From Leuconostoc miyukkimchii (GTDB taxonomy: Bacteria; Bacillota; Bacilli; Lactobacillales; Lactobacillaceae), in assembly GCF_019656055.1 (NCBI RefSeq), contig NZ_BPKY01000001.1, forward strand, positions 310,001 to 374,000: a DNA stretch of 64,000 nucleotides, given 5' to 3'. The notes beneath the pieces are model-generated. The model was not told the DNA's origin. It saw only the letters and a list, made by a program, of their open reading frames with translations, and ran no database searches. This document shows positions 60,039 to 64,000 of the stretch, one piece after another. Position 1 is the first letter of the stretch, and each line of letters opens with the position of its first letter. Made by a program: the position numbers and the translations under genes.

Positions 60039-60731
60039 ATGTCAAGACCAGTATTTATAGCTTTAGATTTTCCTGATGCAAAAACAACAATGTCTTTTTT
60101 AGAGAAGTTTAATGACTTGTCGGAAAAGCCTGCTTTAAAAGTTGGCATGGAATTATATTATTCAGAAGGTGCAGATTTTGTTCGTGAACTGCGTAAACAA
60201 GGTTTTACAATATTCTTAGATCTAAAATTATATGATATTCCCACAACTGTTGGGCATGCAGTTGCTAGTATTGCAAAATTAGATGTGCAATACTTAACTG
60301 TGCACGCAATTGGTGGTTCAGTTATGTTACAGCAAGCCGTTAAAAATAAGGGACAAAAGATGAAATTGCTTGCAGTAACGCAGCTAACTTCATTTTCAGA
60401 AATAGATATACAAAAAACACAGCTTACTACGGCTACCATGCAAGAAAGTGTACTTCATTTAGCTGACATAGCTTACCAAACTGGCATTGATGGTACTATT
60501 AGTTCAGCACAAGAAGCCGAACTAATACGGCAAAAGATTAATGATACATTTTTACGTGTAACACCAGGTATTCGGTTGACAGGTGATTCGGCTGATGATC
60601 AAGCGCGTATTACAACGCCTTTAAAGGCAAAACAAATGGGAGCAACCGGATTGGTTGTTGGACGATCAATTACAAAATCTGATAACCCAGTACAAGCATA
60701 CCAACGTATTTTAACAGAATGGGGTAATTAA
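60039..60731 (+). CDS. pyrF: Orotidine 5'-phosphate decarboxylase
   Basis: 230 residues from the ATG at 60039 (AGAGAGGATT upstream). The start is SRPVFIALDFPDAKTTMSFL; the active site is IFLDLKLYDIPTTVGHAV with the D-K-D series, and VTPGIRLTGDSADDQ binds phosphate. It forms UMP. It ends directly before the pyrE start codon. Confidence 0.95.
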   Translation: MSRPVFIALDFPDAKTTMSFLEKFNDLSEKPALKVGMELYYSEGADFVRELRKQGFTIFLDLKLYDIPTTVGHAVASIAKLDVQYLTVHAIGGSVMLQQAVKNKGQKMKLLAVTQLTSFSEIDIQKTQLTTATMQESVLHLADIAYQTGIDGTISSAQEAELIRQKINDTFLRVTPGIRLTGDSADDQARITTPLKAKQMGATGLVVGRSITKSDNPVQAYQRILTEWGN

Positions 60732-61364
60732 ATGTCAGACTATGCAAAAAAAGTAGCTAACGATTTATTAGCAATTGGAGCAGTTAAGTTTTCGCCTGAT
60801 TCACCTTTTACTTGGGCATCAGGAATTAAAAGCCCTATTTATACGGATAATCGCATGACAATTGGCCATCCAAAAGTTCGTAAAAATATCTATAACGGCT
60901 TATCTGAGTTAATTCAATCTGAATATGGTGAGGTTGAAATTATTGGTGGGGTTGCCACAGCTGGTATTCCTCATGCTGCATGGGTTGCTGAAAAATTAGA
61001 TAAGCCGATGATTTATGTGCGATCTAAACCTAAAGACCATGGTGCAGGACGCCAGACGGAAGGTGCAGATATTGTCAATAAAAAGGTTGTACTTATCGAT
61101 GATCTTATTTCAACTGGAGGTTCAGTGCTAGGCGCCGTTGAAGCAATTCGGAAGGAAGGCGCTGATGTATTGGGCGTTGTCTCGATTTTTTCATATGAAT
61201 TACCAGCTGGTGTTTTAAATTTTAAGCAAGCACAGTTGACTTTCAAGTCGTTAACTACATATTCTCAGTTGATAGATGCAGCGATTCAACGAGGAGATTT
61301 GAATATATCGCAAGTATCAACATTGCAAGAATGGCAGGAGAATCCAACGCAATGGTCACTGTAG
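60732..61364 (+). CDS. pyrE: Orotate phosphoribosyltransferase
   Basis: 210 residues. The PRPP motif is VVLIDDLISTGGSVLGAVEA and the start has FTWASGIKSPIYTDNRM. It converts orotate and PRPP to OMP. It is the final gene of the operon: its ATG follows the pyrF stop with no gap, and the strong bidirectional terminator follows. Confidence 0.96.
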   Translation: MSDYAKKVANDLLAIGAVKFSPDSPFTWASGIKSPIYTDNRMTIGHPKVRKNIYNGLSELIQSEYGEVEIIGGVATAGIPHAAWVAEKLDKPMIYVRSKPKDHGAGRQTEGADIVNKKVVLIDDLISTGGSVLGAVEAIRKEGADVLGVVSIFSYELPAGVLNFKQAQLTFKSLTTYSQLIDAAIQRGDLNISQVSTLQEWQENPTQWSL

Positions 61365-61365
61365 A

Positions 61366-61420
61366 TTAAAGCATAAAAGCAGCTCCGGATTTTTATCCGG
61401 AGCTGCTTTTATGCTTTAAT
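61366..61420. terminator. Long bidirectional terminator between pyrE and lexA
   Basis: AAAGCATAAAAGCAGCTCCG and its exact reverse complement form a stem of about 22 bases with a short T loop. A- and T-runs on both sides allow it to end both convergent transcripts; it overlaps the lexA stop. Confidence 0.95.
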
Positions 61421-62057
61421 AAATTGCATCTCGATACAGACCAATAACTTTGCCCAAAATGGTAACATTCTTGAGAATAATTGGTGCCATTGCATCATTT
61501 TCTGGCTGTAGTCGAAAATGATCTGACTCTCGAAAAAATCGTTTAACTGTTGCTTCATTGTCATCGTTCATTGCAACAACAACATCGCCGTTATCAGCAT
61601 TATCTTGTTTACGGACGATAACCTTATCGCCATCCAAGATGCCAATATTGACCATAGAATTCCCCCGCACATTTAACATGAACATATCACCATCAAATTG
61701 CATTAAATTATCTGGAATTGGAAAAAATTCAGTTGCTTCTTCTTCAACAGCTAGAATAGGTGTACCTGCTGTTACAAGTCCTAATACAGGAATACGGCCT
61801 GGTGTAGTAGCCACACCTAATGCTTCTAAGCCTGAATCCGTGACTTCAATAGCACGTGCCCGTGGTTTAGATGCGTCCTTTAAAAGGTATCCTTTTTTAA
61901 CTAATCGTTCAATATGACCGTGAATTGTGGATGATGAAGACAAGCCAACCGCTTCACCAACTTCACGAACTGTTGGTGGATAACCATTTGTTACTTGGGC
62001 ATCGTGAATAAATCGTAAAACTTGTAATTGTTTACTTTCTTGAATTTTAATTGTCAT
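61416..62057 (-). CDS. lexA: LexA repressor
   Basis: 213 residues. The N-terminal winged helix (residues 1-70) contains [20 protein letters not shown]. The self-cleavage site is VTAGTPI (A97-G98), the catalytic serine is S134 in [10 protein letters not shown] and the lysine K172 in ATVKRFF. It represses SOS genes until activated RecA triggers cleavage. A box CAAACATTTGTTCG (62127-62140) lies upstream, giving autoregulation. yhaO carries a perfect box. Confidence 0.95.
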   Translation of the reverse strand: MTIKIQESKQLQVLRFIHDAQVTNGYPPTVREVGEAVGLSSSSTIHGHIERLVKKGYLLKDASKPRARAIEVTDSGLEALGVATTPGRIPVLGLVTAGTPILAVEEEATEFFPIPDNLMQFDGDMFMLNVRGNSMVNIGILDGDKVIVRKQDNADNGDVVVAMNDDNEATVKRFFRESDHFRLQPENDAMAPIILKNVTILGKVIGLYRDAIY

Positions 62058-62126
62058 GGTGGGTTTAAGTCCTTAATACTACTCAATTTATTATAGTTTA
62101 ATTGTAACTAAATATAAGTCATAAAT

Positions 62127-62140
62127 CAAACATTTGTTCG
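62127..62140. promoter_or_regulatory. LexA box upstream of lexA
   Basis: CAAACATTTGTTCG has one mismatch from the SOS consensus. It lies upstream of the lexA -10 (TATAAT, minus strand, 62090-62095). A weaker match ATACATTTGTTC (62273-62284) lies in the yneF promoter. Confidence 0.7.
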
Positions 62141-62327
62141 TTTTTTATATTTTAATAAGTTATCAAATGATAATGTTTATTAAATCTTTAATTTTCCGTC
62201 AAATTCATGAGAAAAGCTGTGGATAATTGTATTAAAAAGTATGTCTTAGTATTAGCGTTAAAATTGGACGTCATACATTTGTTCTTTATGCTATAATTAA
62301 TTTTAGAAATTTATTAAGGGGAATGCT

Positions 62328-62567
62328 ATGAATATAGGTATCGGATACGTTATCTTGATTGCAGTTTTGGCCTTGGTTATCGGATTGGCAGGCGGATTTT
62401 TCTTAGCGCGCAACTCAATGAAGAGTTATTTAGCAAAGAACCCACCTATTTCAGAAGAAATGATGAAGTCAATGATGATGTCAATGGGTCAAAAGCCATC
62501 ACAAAAGAAATTAAATCAGATGATGGCTCAAATGAAGCAACAAAGCGAACAAGCGCAAAAAAAATAA
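62328..62567 (+). CDS. yneF: YneF family (UPF0154) membrane protein
   Basis: 79 residues: one N-terminal membrane helix ([20 protein letters not shown]) and a methionine- and lysine-rich cytoplasmic part ([20 protein letters not shown]). This is the UPF0154/YneF pattern. Its promoter has an extended -10 (TGCTATAAT, hexamer 62292-62297) with a weak LexA-like box. Divergent from lexA, as in several Bacilli. Function is unknown. Confidence 0.9.
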   Translation: MNIGIGYVILIAVLALVIGLAGGFFLARNSMKSYLAKNPPISEEMMKSMMMSMGQKPSQKKLNQMMAQMKQQSEQAQKK

Positions 62568-62588
62568 GCCAGTGGCTTATTTTTTTTC
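62556..62588. terminator. Bidirectional terminator overlapping yneF and plsC stop codons
   Basis: AAAAAAAATAAGCC-AGT-GGCTTATTTTTTTT. Each arm contains the TAA stop of one gene, so the terminator is part of both reading frames' ends. Confidence 0.9.
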
Positions 62589-63212
62589 ACGTTTTGGATC
62601 TGTATAGACCCAATCAGGATTGACTTCGTAATCTAGTTGATCAAAGGCATCTTGAATCATTTGTGTATATTTTGCGATATTGTCTTTGTTTAATCTGTCT
62701 TTACGATCGATTATGATAGGATCACCAAAATTAATAACAGTATTATTTCTTTTAAATAACTGACCAAAAGTAACAGGACCTTGATAAACTGTAGGTACAA
62801 TTACTTTACCAGACATTTTTGCTATTAATAATGATCCTGATTTTAATTCGTCACTGTGACGAGAACCAGACGGGAACATAATTAAAGAGCGTTTGCCGTT
62901 TTTTAATTCGTCAACCGGTATTTTGATGACACTGGGACCAACGTTTTCTCTGTCTACGGGAAAAGCACCGGCAGATTTGACTAGCCAAGCTAATGGCGGA
63001 AACTTGAAAAGTTCAATTTTAGCCATAAATATAAAATGCTTGGGATAGGCAGCAATCGCATACCAAACCGGATCCCACCATGTACGATGTGGCCCAACCA
63101 AAATATAGTTGTCGTCAACAGGAATACGATCACGATTCATATATTTGATACGACCATTGATTGACCATATAATGCCTACAGCGATAACGCGTAGGAAATC
63201 ATAAAATTTCAT
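62577..63212 (-). CDS. plsC: 1-acyl-sn-glycerol-3-phosphate acyltransferase
   Basis: 211 residues from the ATG at 63212 (GAGGTG upstream). The acyltransferase motif is VGPHRTWWDPVWYA (HX4D), followed by AGAFPVDRENVG and MFPSGSRHSDELKSG. It transfers the second acyl chain in phospholipid synthesis. A short hydrophobic N-terminal segment associates it with the membrane. Convergent with yneF and divergent from trmN6. Confidence 0.9.
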   Translation of the reverse strand: MKFYDFLRVIAVGIIWSINGRIKYMNRDRIPVDDNYILVGPHRTWWDPVWYAIAAYPKHFIFMAKIELFKFPPLAWLVKSAGAFPVDRENVGPSVIKIPVDELKNGKRSLIMFPSGSRHSDELKSGSLLIAKMSGKVIVPTVYQGPVTFGQLFKRNNTVINFGDPIIIDRKDRLNKDNIAKYTQMIQDAFDQLDYEVNPDWVYTDPKREKK

Positions 63213-63269
63213 TTTATTCACCTCATAAACTACCCTAACTATTTTACACGATAAAGCGAGAAAAACACA

Positions 63270-64000
63270 ATGAATGAAGTAATTCTTAAAGAAGGTGAGC
63301 GTATTGATGGGTTGCCTTCTCAAAATATTAATATTATCCAAAATCCAGATATGTTTTCATATTCACTGGATGCGATACTTTTAGCACATTTTGCTGGTGT
63401 GAAAGGTAAGGGACAGGGCCTGACAGTTGATTTAGGAGCTGGAACAGGCGCTGTAGGATTATTTTACGCGCCCAAAGTAGCGGGGCCTGTCACATTAGTT
63501 GAAATTCAGCCCGAATTAGCTGATATGGCAGTGCGGAGCATCGCCATGAATAACTTAGAAATGCGTGTGAATGTTTTACGTTCAGATATGAAAGCAATTT
63601 TTGATGACATTCGGCCGGGCTCGGTAGAAACGGTGTTGTCTAATCCACCTTATTTTCCATTACATGAAACAACTAAAACGAATCATGACGAGCATTATGA
63701 GCTTGCACGACATGAGCTAACAATTGATTTGCCAGGTTTGGCGCAAGTGGCTAATAAATTACTGAAAAACAATGGTAAATTTTATATGGTACATAGACCT
63801 GAACGACTGACTGATATTTTTTCTGCTTTCGCTGCACGAAAATTAATGATTAAGCGTATTCAATTTGTTTATGGAAAAGCGAATCGCGAGGCTAATATGG
63901 TACTTATCGAAGCAATCAAGTCAGGTCGTCCAGGTGGTGTTCGTGTGATGCCGCCAATTGTTGCCTATGAACAGTCTAACGAATACACAGCGCAGGTACA
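63270..64000 (+). CDS. trmN6: tRNA1(Val) (adenine(37)-N6)-methyltransferase, 3' end outside window
   Basis: The ATG at 63270 opens a frame still open at the window end (243 residues). It contains the SAM motif TVDLGAGTGAVGLF and the amino-methyltransferase motif VLSNPPYFPLHETT, as in YabB/YfiC (TrmN6). The start MNEVILKEGERIDGLPSQNI is the expected one. Probably only a few residues are missing. A GIY-YIG nuclease gene often follows in this order, but that lies outside. Confidence 0.9.
   Translation, partial: MNEVILKEGERIDGLPSQNINIIQNPDMFSYSLDAILLAHFAGVKGKGQGLTVDLGAGTGAVGLFYAPKVAGPVTLVEIQPELADMAVRSIAMNNLEMRVNVLRSDMKAIFDDIRPGSVETVLSNPPYFPLHETTKTNHDEHYELARHELTIDLPGLAQVANKLLKNNGKFYMVHRPERLTDIFSAFAARKLMIKRIQFVYGKANREANMVLIEAIKSGRPGGVRVMPPIVAYEQSNEYTAQV

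Noticed and set aside
1-64000. CRISPR arrays, insertion sequences with transposase, rRNA genes
   Set aside because: I saw no regularly spaced repeats, no transposase-like reading frame and no rRNA sequence in the window.

Overview
The window is AT-rich Gram-positive DNA that looks like a Lactobacillales chromosome, most probably Leuconostoc or a close relative. The evidence is the gene content and order: hit/ecsAB, yhaO-yhaN-yhaM, an L21 leader before rplU-rpmA, a PyrR-type leader before pyrBC-carAB-pyrDFE, a T-box before argS, lexA/yneF, strong AGGAGG ribosome-binding sites, and a lysine-type MurE motif. The genus is an inference.

Positions 1 to about 16070 hold the right-hand part of a decayed prophage; its integrase end lies left of the window. 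In order: a leftward DUF2513 gene, an excisionase-like gene, a recombination/replication block (DUF1351, Sak4-like ATPase, SSB-like DUF669, initiator with a repeat-rich possible origin, DnaB helicase, HNH nuclease) and an ArpU-type late regulator. Next comes an independently transcribed insert (possible small RNA plus a DUF308 membrane protein). The packaging genes are broken: terS has an amber stop, and terL stops matching its family near 9690 and runs into unrelated sequence. Portal, capsid, tail and tape-measure genes are missing. Only a tail-fibre C-terminus with two stops, a holin and an endolysin remain. Cargo follows: DUF805, a CsbD-like protein, a frameshifted small gene behind a LexA-like box, and an intact HipA-like kinase/DUF3037 pair. 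The module cannot make particles but could still lyse the cell or confer cargo traits.

Positions 16.1-29 kb carry a possible small RNA, a secreted protein, 6-phosphogluconolactonase, the yhaONM nuclease operon behind a perfect LexA box, prsA, hit, ecsAB, trmB, a second csbD copy, and a small multidrug/guanidinium exporter. A tRNA-Arg gene with tandem repeats beside it follows.

Positions 29.4-46.8 kb are housekeeping: a TetR regulator, rplU-rpmA, an aminopeptidase, yunD-yutD, tRNA-Glu, ilvE, a PTS-EIIC-like permease behind a long structured leader, a D-2-hydroxyacid dehydrogenase, glpQ-like and folC genes, dus, murE, an SPFH protein and coaBC.

Positions 46.8-64 kb carry T-box-argS, argR, pbp1a, a YlbF/YheA protein, lepB, the complete pyr operon apart from pyrR and pyrK, then lexA, yneF, plsC and the start of trmN6. 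Recurrent regulatory themes are LexA boxes (yhaO, lexA, possibly yneF and the prophage end), RNA leaders (L21, T-box, PyrR, and an unrecognised one before the EIIC gene) and two genes that look leaderless (ecsA, murE).
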